DNA of 64,000 nt from CAILZL01 sp050248275 (GTDB lineage Bacteria; Pseudomonadota; Gammaproteobacteria; Steroidobacterales; Steroidobacteraceae). Shown here one piece after another: positions 1-7,066 of this stretch (position 1 is the stretch's first letter; each line of letters starts with the position of its first letter). The translations under genes were made by a program, and so were the position numbers. The stretch is taken from assembly GCA_050248275.1 (NCBI GenBank), contig JBFWSR010000007.1:1-64000 (forward strand). The letters run 5' to 3'. A model generated the notes under the pieces. That model did no database searches. It saw only the letters and a list, made by a program, of their open reading frames with translations, and was not told the DNA's origin.

Positions 1-33
1 AGTGCGTGTGGAACCGGAACCAGCAGCCGATGC

Positions 34-794
34 GTTCCGGTCAGAGCACATATCCCGATCAGCTAAACTCCTGTTCACTGAACTGATGGAGCACGAGGCG
101 TTCCGGTCAGAGCACATATCCCGATCAGCTAAACTCTGGGGGAACCTGCCTAATGGGACTGTGTAGTTCCGGTCAGAGCACATATCCCGATCAGCTAAAC
201 TTGCCCGCTGCACTCAGAGCAGCAACCTTGTGTTCCGGTCAGAGCACATATCCCGATCAGCTAAACTACTGTCCGTCACTGTATTGCTATATGCCATGTT
301 CCGGTCAGAGCACATATCCCGATCAGCTAAACTATTGGTTGTATCAATGGCTACAGCATGCCTGTTCCGGTCAGAGCACATATCCCGATCAGCTAAACTC
401 GCATTCGCGTGCAGATAGCCGTCCTGACTGTTCCGGTCAGAGCACATATCCCGATCAGCTAAACTGACGCAAGTACAGCCATCCAGCAGCATTACGTTCC
501 GGTCAGAGCACATATCCCGATCAGCTAAACTCGGCGATGGCCGCATGATCTATCAACACGCGTTCCGGTCAGAGCACATATCCCGATCAGCTAAACTTTG
601 ACGCGTGGGCTTCTACGCATAGGATCGTTCCGGTCAGAGCACATATCCCGATCAGCTAAACTCTTTAGATGGCTGGGGCATCCCGCTCTATAGTTCCGGT
701 CAGAGCACATATCCCGATCAGCTAAACTTCCAGCCCTGCCAGCACATCGGCGATTGTAGTTCCGGTCAGAGCACATATCCCGATCAGCTAAACT
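34..794 (+). CRISPR. Type II-C CRISPR array, 12 repeats
   Basis: Twelve identical 36-bp repeats start at 34, 100, 166, 232, 298, 364, 430, 496, 562, 627, 693 and 759. Each begins GTTCCGGTCAGAGC and ends CAGCTAAACT. The eleven spacers are all different; ten are 30 bp and one (598-626) is 29 bp. The crRNA sense is inferred to be the + strand, because the tracrRNA anti-repeat at 5344-5372 is the reverse complement of the repeat and an intrinsic terminator follows the last repeat on this strand. The array therefore runs towards, and converges with, the - strand cas genes. No repeat is degenerate. The 33 bases before the first repeat could be one more spacer plus the last 3 bases of a repeat, but they read AGT instead of ACT, so the true left end and any leader lie outside the window. 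Confidence 0.98.
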
Positions 795-805
795 CGCTGT
801 TGCAT

Positions 806-834
806 AAGCCCCTGATTCGTCAGGGGCTTCTTGC
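806..834 (+). terminator. Intrinsic terminator after the CRISPR array
   Basis: A perfect 10-bp stem (AAGCCCCTGA at 806-815, TCAGGGGCTT at 820-829) encloses a TTCG tetraloop and is followed by the broken T-rich run CTTGCTTTCT. It begins 12 bp after the last repeat and would end the pre-crRNA before it runs antisense into cas2. The stem may also act on the cas transcript coming from the other side. Confidence 0.75.
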
Positions 835-863
835 TTTCTGAGCCGGAAAAATACGACGCCAGA

Positions 864-1190
864 TCAGAACAAATCGAACTGACCGGGTGATTTTTGAGGT
901 GGCTGTTTGCTGCGGCCATGGAAGGTTTGGATACGCTCGTACTGTTTGTCGGTGAAGGTGAGGATATTGACCTTGCCGCCCTCCGGCAAGGCGTATTCGA
1001 CCCGTTTGCTCAGCACATCAATGGCCGCCTGGCTGGTGCAAAACCGCATATAAACCGAGAATTGCGCCATCTCGAAGCCGAGGTCCAACAAGGTATTGCG
1101 AAAGGCAGTGGCGGCCTTTTGTTCAGCCTTTTCGACCACCGGCAGGTCGAACATGACAGTTACCCACATGAGTCGATACCCGGACAGCAT
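864..1190 (-). CDS. cas2: CRISPR-associated protein Cas2
   Basis: Cas2 is the structural subunit of the Cas1-Cas2 spacer integrase. The 108-residue product has the Cas2 ferredoxin-like core, beginning with the strand VTVMFDLPV, where the Asp is the conserved metal-site residue, and ends with a short Pro/Lys-rich tail. The start at 1190 is 3 bp after the cas1 stop, so the genes are likely co-translated. A second in-frame ATG at 1169 (MWVTVMFDLPV) matches the usual N-terminus better but has no visible ribosome-binding site. It is the last gene of cas9-cas1-cas2, directly abutting the array terminator. Confidence 0.95.
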   Translation of the reverse strand: MLSGYRLMWVTVMFDLPVVEKAEQKAATAFRNTLLDLGFEMAQFSVYMRFCTSQAAIDVLSKRVEYALPEGGKVNILTFTDKQYERIQTFHGRSKQPPQKSPGQFDLF

Positions 1191-1193
1191 TTC

Positions 1194-2108
1194 TCATCCC
1201 AGCAGATCCATCGGCAATCCAGGCAGTGGTAAGTCCAACTGCTCGCATTCGCCGAGGTAGAGCTGAGCCAACGAAGTAGCGAGGCGTTGTACACAGACAT
1301 TCAATGGCGTTGCGCCGACATTCGTATGCATGTCGGCGTATAACACTTGCACCAATTCACGCTTGGTCTCGGATGTCACTGCATCCTGACCTCGACTAGC
1401 CAGTGCCCAGACGCGCAGGTCGATCATCGGTCTGAAGGGCTCCATCAAATCATCCACCAGTCGCATGGCATTGCCTTCATTGCTGTGGTGAATGCCCAGA
1501 GTTGGATGTAACCCCGCTGCTACTACTGCGCGTGCTGTGGCTGCACGCAGCACGGTGTAGCCATAGTTGAGTTGCGAATTGATGCCCTCCGCATCGCGGT
1601 CACGGCGAAACTCTTCACCGAATAATAAGCCCCAATAACGCCGCGCCGCCTGTGCCTCAATATTGTCAGGGTCACCCGAGCGAATTTTGTCGATTAAACT
1701 GCTGACTGGGACAGTATTTGCATTGATGGCATCCAGCACTGCCACTTGTTGTTGTAATTTGGCTTTGACGATAGCCGCCCATACCTGCTTGTGCTTGGGC
1801 TTGCTGGCGGCGATCTGAGCATCGAAACGCTTGGCCTGTTGATAGTTGCCTTCCACGGGGATCAGCATGCCAGCCGCATTGTGATTGGAGGCACACAGTA
1901 CAAAAGGCGCGCAGCGTTCCGCCAGCGCCACCAGCAGATTGTTGGTGTAACTCACGCCGTGGGCATTGGCGATCACGGCGGAAATATCGTCGAGCGGGAT
2001 ACGCCCCAGCTCGCCACCTTCATCGGCTGTGTCATTCACCACCATGAACCCGCGCAGCAGATTCAAGTGGCGACGATCTTCAGCGATTTCGACAATGCGC
2101 CCGAGCAT
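1194..2108 (-). CDS. cas1: CRISPR-associated endonuclease Cas1, type II
   Basis: Cas1 is the metal-dependent integrase that inserts new spacers, acting as a complex with Cas2. The 304-residue length is normal for type II Cas1. The N-terminal beta-rich domain covers roughly residues 1-90. The catalytic alpha-helical domain shows the expected pattern: Glu in NIEAQAARRYWG, His in LGIHH, and the acidic site in DLMEPFRP. No key residue appears to be missing, so acquisition should be possible. The gene starts 2 bp after the cas9 stop and ends 3 bp before cas2, forming a tight operon. No csn2 or cas4 is present, which is the defining gene content of subtype II-C. Confidence 0.97.
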   Translation of the reverse strand: MLGRIVEIAEDRRHLNLLRGFMVVNDTADEGGELGRIPLDDISAVIANAHGVSYTNNLLVALAERCAPFVLCASNHNAAGMLIPVEGNYQQAKRFDAQIAASKPKHKQVWAAIVKAKLQQQVAVLDAINANTVPVSSLIDKIRSGDPDNIEAQAARRYWGLLFGEEFRRDRDAEGINSQLNYGYTVLRAATARAVVAAGLHPTLGIHHSNEGNAMRLVDDLMEPFRPMIDLRVWALASRGQDAVTSETKRELVQVLYADMHTNVGATPLNVCVQRLATSLAQLYLGECEQLDLPLPGLPMDLLG

Positions 2109-2110
2109 GG

Positions 2111-5100
2111 TTATCCAGTCCGCCTTGATGGGGTTCCAATTTCGCCAATTGCATTAACGGTTATGAGTTTTGCATTGGCAGTTTGTAGTGATCCTGGAGC
2201 CTTGAATATGTAGCTGTAACTTTTCTCTCTTGTTCTGGCGTCAACATTCGCTTGGTTATGATCAAAGAGTGCCAATGTCCCAGAACCACTCATTTTCTGT
2301 AGAACACACAGCCGCTCTTTACCGCTGTCTGACAATTTGATGTAGTCACCCTTCATCAAGCGCATTACCAACGGCTTGCCATTCAATGCTAACTTGGGAT
2401 TACGCAGCGCCTGCCAACCCTTCTCCATGACAATACGATTGGCTTCAAAGGTGGAAATCACTTCACCTTCCCACTTGCCCTTATCGTTGCACCAGATTTC
2501 CATGCAATAATTGCTGTCACCTTTGTAACCCTTGTACGCTTGCGGCTGGCCCGACTTATCCTGGCCATGCCGCGCAGCCGTACCCGGCCGGCCGGCAATC
2601 GGAATGACTTTGAGGGTATCGACGATACGGGCTCGTCGAATGCCTTGTTCGCGTGCGATCAACTCGATGCGTTGCATAAATTCCTTGCCGTCCAATCCTG
2701 CCACCTGTTTAAGCAACCACTCCTTGAAGTGAGGGTTGGCAAATTCTGTATCGGCCACCTCCTTGGAATTCTTGAATTTGTCCAGCGGCACCCGCCACGC
2801 AACGCGACCGTCGGCACGCAACCCATATGCCGTGTCGTTATGCAGTCCCCCTTGATAACCATGATCCGGCCTGAAGCTGACAATGATGTGCTGCAGGCCG
2901 CGTGAAACCTGTTCACGGAAGCTGGGCCATGGCAATGGCATATTTTCCACCAGCTTCCGCAGGCCTTTTTCTCGGGCATGCTGATTGGCATTGGCGAAAC
3001 GTTGCAACAAACCCTGGTCGGTAATGCCGATTACCGCAGCATCAATCGCATGGTGGCGATGGTCATTGCGGTTTTTTTCATACGATCCAGAGAGAAATTC
3101 GTTCAATCCATACTTGCCGCGCAACATGGCGGTCAGGCGACCGGGAACAACTCTCACATTGTCTTTGTGGCAGACCAGCATGAGATATTCCTTTGCCACT
3201 CTCGACAGATAAGCCGTATCGTTCAGGGCGCGAGCCAGAAAATCCTTCTCATCACGCAGCCAGCGCTCGTAGGCATCTGGCGCAAAGCGTCTCGCCTTTT
3301 CGGGCATGAGTGCTGCTCTTTCGAGAATGGCTGTGTAGTCATAGCCTGTGGGTGAATGGCCGAAAGCTTCAAATGGAGTCTGATTCGTTTTATCCCGATT
3401 GGCGCGACGCAGCGCCACAGTCTTGTTATTCATGCTGTCGTCCAGCGTTCTGGAGAACGGCAATATGTGTTCGATTTCCACTGCGTCGGAGAACAGCATC
3501 GTTGGACCGATGTGTTCTCCCGTGTAGGGGCAGCACCGATTGAGTGGATCATTTCTGTTAAGCTCAATCCAAAGTCGATAACGTTGCAAGTCAAACACAG
3601 AAGGTTCGGCTCCATTGATGAGGTCCCGAATTTTTTCTCGATAATCTTTGTTTTCGTCTTGCCGTTTAGCTTGTTCTTCCTGTATTCGATTTCTAGTCTC
3701 AACACTCTGTTTCAAGTCGCGTGCCACTTCGACAATCACTTCAGATGGATTGCCATATCTCTTGATCAAAGCATTGATGACCTTGCGCAGTTCATTCAGG
3801 CCAATGTGCGCGGTGGGATTGGCAATACGGCCAAAGCGTTTTTCCACGGGATCAGTTTCTTTTCCAGAGCCGAACCCGACATGACGTTGTAGCACTTCGC
3901 CGTAATAGGGTAGTGTTTTCATTACTTCGCCGGTTTGTTCTGCGTGGGACAGCGCACTGTGACTGTCGAAACCAGCTTTCGTGACGGCCTTGGCGAAATC
4001 GATCACTTCTTCCTGGAGCTTGGGCAATATCCGTGCAATAGCCACGCTGCTCAGGTTGCCATAGCCATCCGGCTTGAGCGCAATACTCGCAATCTTCTGA
4101 GCCCGTTCAGTCTCCAACGAAAACGTGTCTTGCAACCATTGCGCCAGCGCGTTTTCGGACTCTTCGTTAATCAGTTTGGCAGCAATCTGATCCTGTTGCT
4201 CAGCGGACAAGGGATGCCAGGCATCGCCAAAGTGATCTTCCTTGGCAAGTTGAACGCTTACGATGTTTCCCTTAAGTCGATCCCGCTTGGTATTTTCCAG
4301 ATTGAATTTTACGGTGCCTGGCCACTTGAGCAATTTACGCATGCCGTTAAAGCTGAGCTCTGCCTTTCGCTCCAACGCCTGCACCAGCAAATCACGATTG
4401 GTGATTGGCAGGGGCACATCACGCAGATTGGCATCCAGCGTTCGTAGATTGTTGACCTCTTGATAAATCCTGAACCGTTGCACGGATGGCAGAGCCAGGG
4501 GTGCGCGTGGCTCTTCTGGAAGTAGCGTGCAACGTCCTGGTTCTACTGGCTTCAAAGGCCGTTGATACAGCAGTGCGTCTTTCAATCTCGTCCGTGCGGA
4601 TTCGTTGAACAATACAGGATCGAACTGCGCCTGCTTGGCCCAGATGGCATCGAACTCTGCTTCAATCATGGCGCGGCTAATGTACAGATCATAAGCGCGA
4701 TCCTTCACAGACTTGCCACGAAGGCGTGCCCGCACACCTTCCCGATTGGCGTGGCGATTGGCAAGCCATTCGCCAATGGTTCGAGCATGGTGCTCCTGCA
4801 ATGATTCAGATACGCGCTTAATGGCTGTTTTCAAGGCTCCGCTGTCGTTGTCTTTCTTGTCAGTTTTGCGATTACTTTTGAAGCCCCGCCGCTGATTGAT
4901 ATGAAACAGGGCGCGAGCAAATTCGGCCGGCGTCAGCTGTTCATCCAATGCCTTTTTACGCAAGGTATAGGGATCGAGCGTGGTCAATGCCTTGCGTTCG
5001 ATTTCATCAATAGGGAAAAATCCCAGCTCGATCAAAGCCTGCATCATGCGGCGCTTTCGCAGCAATAAACGATCACGACGACGGCGCATTTGCCGTTTCA

Positions 5101-5290
5101 GTCTTCGGCTCTCGGCAAGCGACGTGCCTACCTTCCCGGGTGCTGCCGGTTCTCGCCCATCCGGAAATACCCGCACGCCCATTTTGATAAGCGCCACAGG
5201 TTCGTCCTGGGCATTCAGCCGGATCATGGCCCAGCCAATGGACTTGGCTCCAATATCCAGCCCCAATCGATAACGCATCTTGGGTAACAT
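2111..5290 (-). CDS. cas9: Type II-C RNA-guided endonuclease Cas9
   Basis: Cas9 is the crRNA:tracrRNA-guided double-strand DNA nuclease. At 1,059 residues it is a compact II-C enzyme. Visible parts in order: RuvC-I near residue 12 (LGLDIGAKSIGW, catalytic D12); an Arg-rich bridge helix at about 61-82; alpha-helical recognition lobe; RuvC-II (EVIVEVARD, E521); HNH (EIEHILPFSR with H608, and N631 in ALRRANRDK); RuvC-III (HHAIDAAV, H747 and D750); then the C-terminal wedge and PAM-interacting region. All nuclease residues are present, so it should cut both strands. The start is supported by AGGAG six bases before the ATG. Base composition is more AT-rich than the chromosome to the right. PAM specificity cannot be read from the sequence. 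Confidence 0.98.
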   Translation of the reverse strand: MLPKMRYRLGLDIGAKSIGWAMIRLNAQDEPVALIKMGVRVFPDGREPAAPGKVGTSLAESRRLKRQMRRRRDRLLLRKRRMMQALIELGFFPIDEIERKALTTLDPYTLRKKALDEQLTPAEFARALFHINQRRGFKSNRKTDKKDNDSGALKTAIKRVSESLQEHHARTIGEWLANRHANREGVRARLRGKSVKDRAYDLYISRAMIEAEFDAIWAKQAQFDPVLFNESARTRLKDALLYQRPLKPVEPGRCTLLPEEPRAPLALPSVQRFRIYQEVNNLRTLDANLRDVPLPITNRDLLVQALERKAELSFNGMRKLLKWPGTVKFNLENTKRDRLKGNIVSVQLAKEDHFGDAWHPLSAEQQDQIAAKLINEESENALAQWLQDTFSLETERAQKIASIALKPDGYGNLSSVAIARILPKLQEEVIDFAKAVTKAGFDSHSALSHAEQTGEVMKTLPYYGEVLQRHVGFGSGKETDPVEKRFGRIANPTAHIGLNELRKVINALIKRYGNPSEVIVEVARDLKQSVETRNRIQEEQAKRQDENKDYREKIRDLINGAEPSVFDLQRYRLWIELNRNDPLNRCCPYTGEHIGPTMLFSDAVEIEHILPFSRTLDDSMNNKTVALRRANRDKTNQTPFEAFGHSPTGYDYTAILERAALMPEKARRFAPDAYERWLRDEKDFLARALNDTAYLSRVAKEYLMLVCHKDNVRVVPGRLTAMLRGKYGLNEFLSGSYEKNRNDHRHHAIDAAVIGITDQGLLQRFANANQHAREKGLRKLVENMPLPWPSFREQVSRGLQHIIVSFRPDHGYQGGLHNDTAYGLRADGRVAWRVPLDKFKNSKEVADTEFANPHFKEWLLKQVAGLDGKEFMQRIELIAREQGIRRARIVDTLKVIPIAGRPGTAARHGQDKSGQPQAYKGYKGDSNYCMEIWCNDKGKWEGEVISTFEANRIVMEKGWQALRNPKLALNGKPLVMRLMKGDYIKLSDSGKERLCVLQKMSGSGTLALFDHNQANVDARTREKSYSYIFKAPGSLQTANAKLITVNAIGEIGTPSRRTG

Positions 5291-5306
5291 ACTTGTCTCC
5301 TGGCGG

Positions 5307-5335
5307 TTGACGTTATTCGTATCAGCCTATATCTT
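5307..5335 (+). promoter_or_regulatory. Putative sigma-70 promoter of the tracrRNA
   Basis: TTGACG at 5307-5312 (5 of 6 matches to the -35 consensus) lies 17 bp from TATCTT at 5330-5335 (4 of 6 matches to -10). Transcription would start near 5342, directly at the anti-repeat. It lies just upstream of the cas9 start and is divergent from it. Confidence 0.6.
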
Positions 5336-5341
5336 AACTGC

Positions 5342-5425
5342 CGTTAGTTGATCGGGATATGTGCTCTGCCCGCTAACAAGCTGAAAGATGCACAAAATGA
5401 AAGGCCGCTATATGCGGCCTTTTTT
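5342..5425 (+). ncRNA. tracrRNA of the type II-C system
   Basis: The stretch 5344-5372 is the reverse complement of the CRISPR repeat with only two mismatches (5348 and 5369). It includes the perfect 20-base block TGATCGGGATATGTGCTCTG at 5349-5368. After this anti-repeat come a short linker and hairpin-like segment (CTAACAAGCTGAAAGATGCACAAAATG) and a strong terminal hairpin. The RNA would be about 84 nt, shorter than the Neisseria tracrRNA because only one stable hairpin follows the linker. It pairs with each crRNA repeat for RNase III processing and Cas9 loading (family knowledge). Exact ends are inferred from the promoter and terminator. Confidence 0.9.
5400..5425 (+). terminator. Intrinsic terminator / 3' hairpin of the tracrRNA
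   Basis: The stem AAAGGCCGC (5400-5408) and GCGGCCTTT (5414-5422) encloses a TATAT loop and runs into six T residues (5420-5425). It doubles as the 3' stem-loop of the tracrRNA. Confidence 0.88.
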
Positions 5426-5593
5426 ATTTCTGGCTGCATTTCCAATACCAAGTCCATCGGTGCGATTTACCGCGCCGGACATCGTTATTACTGCCGTGAT
5501 GACGCTGTGGAGTAATACAGACTGGCCAGAGCTGGTCTGACTCTGCCGTCCCATTCCCTCATGCCAGGTAACGGGTCGCTTCCATTATTTGTT

Positions 5594-5788
5594 TTAAATT
5601 TTCTTGTTTACTCCCCACGCAAGCGCCAGCACCTGTGCAACAGCGATGTAGAGTTCGCCGGGGATTTCCTGGCCGAGGTCTACGCGCGACAGGGCGCCGG
5701 CCAATGCCGCATCTTCATCCAGCGGCACGCCATGGGCGCGGGCGGTGGCGATGATGCCATCTGCATCGTCGAGCACGAAGGATCTTAG
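5594..5788 (-). pseudogene. Remnant of a FlhB-like cytoplasmic protein (FlhX type)
   Basis: The frame 5788-5594 encodes about 64 residues matching the C-terminal half of the small FlhB-related proteins (FlhB/YscU cytoplasmic domain). Typical features are ATARAHGVPLDED, the acidic LSRVDLGQEIP segment and ELYIAVAQVLALAW. Family members are usually about 90-100 residues and begin with a strand pair (AVALRYD...) and the APRVVAKG-like segment, both absent here. A stop codon at 5789-5791 closes the frame upstream, and only a GTG (5776) is available as a start. I read it as a 5'-truncated gene. No other flagellar gene is nearby. It lies about 170 bp beyond the tracrRNA terminator and may mark the edge of the acquired CRISPR-Cas segment. 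Confidence 0.6.
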
Positions 5789-5972
5789 TCATCGCGATTT
5801 GAGAGCAGCAGCATTGATTTCCGTTTCAGGCCACCTCTGCGACTCAGGTGGCCAGAACATGGACATACACCGTGAACTGACTGGCTTCACCAGAACAGTC
5901 ATCCTTTCATCAATTGAATCCACGTACACTGCGGCTGCGTATTTATGCCAGTCGTTGTGACGGTCGGGATTC

Positions 5973-6848
5973 ATGTCAGTCAAATTGTCGCGCCGCGTAT
6001 TACTCGTTTCCGGGATGGCTGCTTTCAGCAGTGCCTGTACGCAACTGGCATTTCTGACGGCCAATGTGCCGGCTTCGTTTGGCGATTATTCACGCACGCG
6101 TGATCTGGCTTACGGCGCCATGTCGCGTAACAAGCTGGATGTGTATCTGCCTGCCAAACCGCAGGCTGCGCCGGTGGTGGTGTTTTTTCATGGCGGCGGC
6201 TGGAACAGCGGCGACAAGGCTGACTACAAGTTTGTCGGCGCGGCGCTGGCGGAGCAGGGCTACATTGCCGTACTGCCCAATTACCGCTTGTATCCGCAAG
6301 TGAAGTTTGCAGGCTTCATGCAGGATGCGGCGGCCGCAGTGGCATGGGTGCACATGCATGCTGCCGAATGGGGCGGCGATGTACGGCGTTTATATCTGGC
6401 CGGACATTCGGCAGGTGCGCATATCGCAGTGATGCTGGCGTTGAACGAGCAGTATCTGCAAGCGGCCGGCATGAGCGCCGGGGACTTGCGTGGAGTGGTG
6501 GGTCTGGCAGGGCCTTACGATTTTCTGCCATTCAGATATGGCTACATGAACGATCTGTTCGGTCCTGCGGATCGCTATGCGCAATCGCAGCCCATCAACT
6601 ATGTGCGCGCCACGGCGCCGCCCTTGTTGTTGCTGCAAGGCATGCAGGACAGGACCGTCGCGCCCGGCAATACCGTCAATTTGACCAAAGCGTTGACGGC
6701 CACGGGTGCGTCGGTCACGGCAAGGTATTACCAGCATGCTGATCATGGCGATCTGGTGGCGGCATTCTCCATTCCGGCGCGTAGGCGGGTACCGGTGCTG
6801 GAAGCGTTGCGGCAGTTCATCGATGCCTCCGGCAGAACGCCGCAATAG
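5973..6848 (+). CDS. Alpha/beta-hydrolase (esterase/lipase), exported
   Basis: A carboxylesterase-like alpha/beta-hydrolase of 291 residues. The oxyanion motif HGGGW lies near residue 74, followed by the nucleophile elbow GHSAG and a late His (QHADHGDL) that completes a Ser-Asp-His triad. The N-terminus is Lys/Arg-rich followed by a hydrophobic stretch ending SSAC, a borderline lipobox, so it is probably a lipoprotein or a secreted protein. The closest family type is the hormone-sensitive-lipase/BD-FAE-like esterases; the substrate is unknown. It stands alone, with about 180 bp of non-coding DNA before it and about 220 bp after it. Confidence 0.85.
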   Translation: MSVKLSRRVLLVSGMAAFSSACTQLAFLTANVPASFGDYSRTRDLAYGAMSRNKLDVYLPAKPQAAPVVVFFHGGGWNSGDKADYKFVGAALAEQGYIAVLPNYRLYPQVKFAGFMQDAAAAVAWVHMHAAEWGGDVRRLYLAGHSAGAHIAVMLALNEQYLQAAGMSAGDLRGVVGLAGPYDFLPFRYGYMNDLFGPADRYAQSQPINYVRATAPPLLLLQGMQDRTVAPGNTVNLTKALTATGASVTARYYQHADHGDLVAAFSIPARRRVPVLEALRQFIDASGRTPQ

Positions 6849-7066
6849 AACGTGTATCTACTGCTTGACAGCCGTTTTTCCCGGCGATTGTCCGGTATCC
6901 CGGAGTTATGTACAGCAATATGCTGCTGGTGAAACGCAGGCAGGTGGCGCAGTAGCGCAATGTTCAAGGTACAATGTCACGACGGCATGGTTGAGGTATC
7001 GGCCGCAACTCATGCCCCAGAACAATCCTCTGGCAGACTGTTTTGAACAACAAATTAGGGACTCCT

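Noticed and set aside
1..33. A further CRISPR repeat and spacer at the left edge
   Set aside because: Bases 1-3 read AGT where a repeat would end ACT. Too short to decide, so not counted.
153..776. Several open frames inside the CRISPR array (for example 153-467 + and 214-546 -) with a repeating peptide
   Set aside because: The repeating peptide is simply the translated CRISPR repeat; the period of 66 bp is divisible by 3.
5789..6064. A 91-codon frame on the - strand upstream of the FlhB-like remnant
   Set aside because: No family motif, overlaps the esterase start, and does not contain the missing N-terminal half of the FlhB-like protein.
6862..6867. TTGACA as a -35 box for ppsA
   Set aside because: No acceptable -10 at 16-18 bp. 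A TACAAT at 6970 has no -35 partner either. The ppsA promoter remains unassigned.
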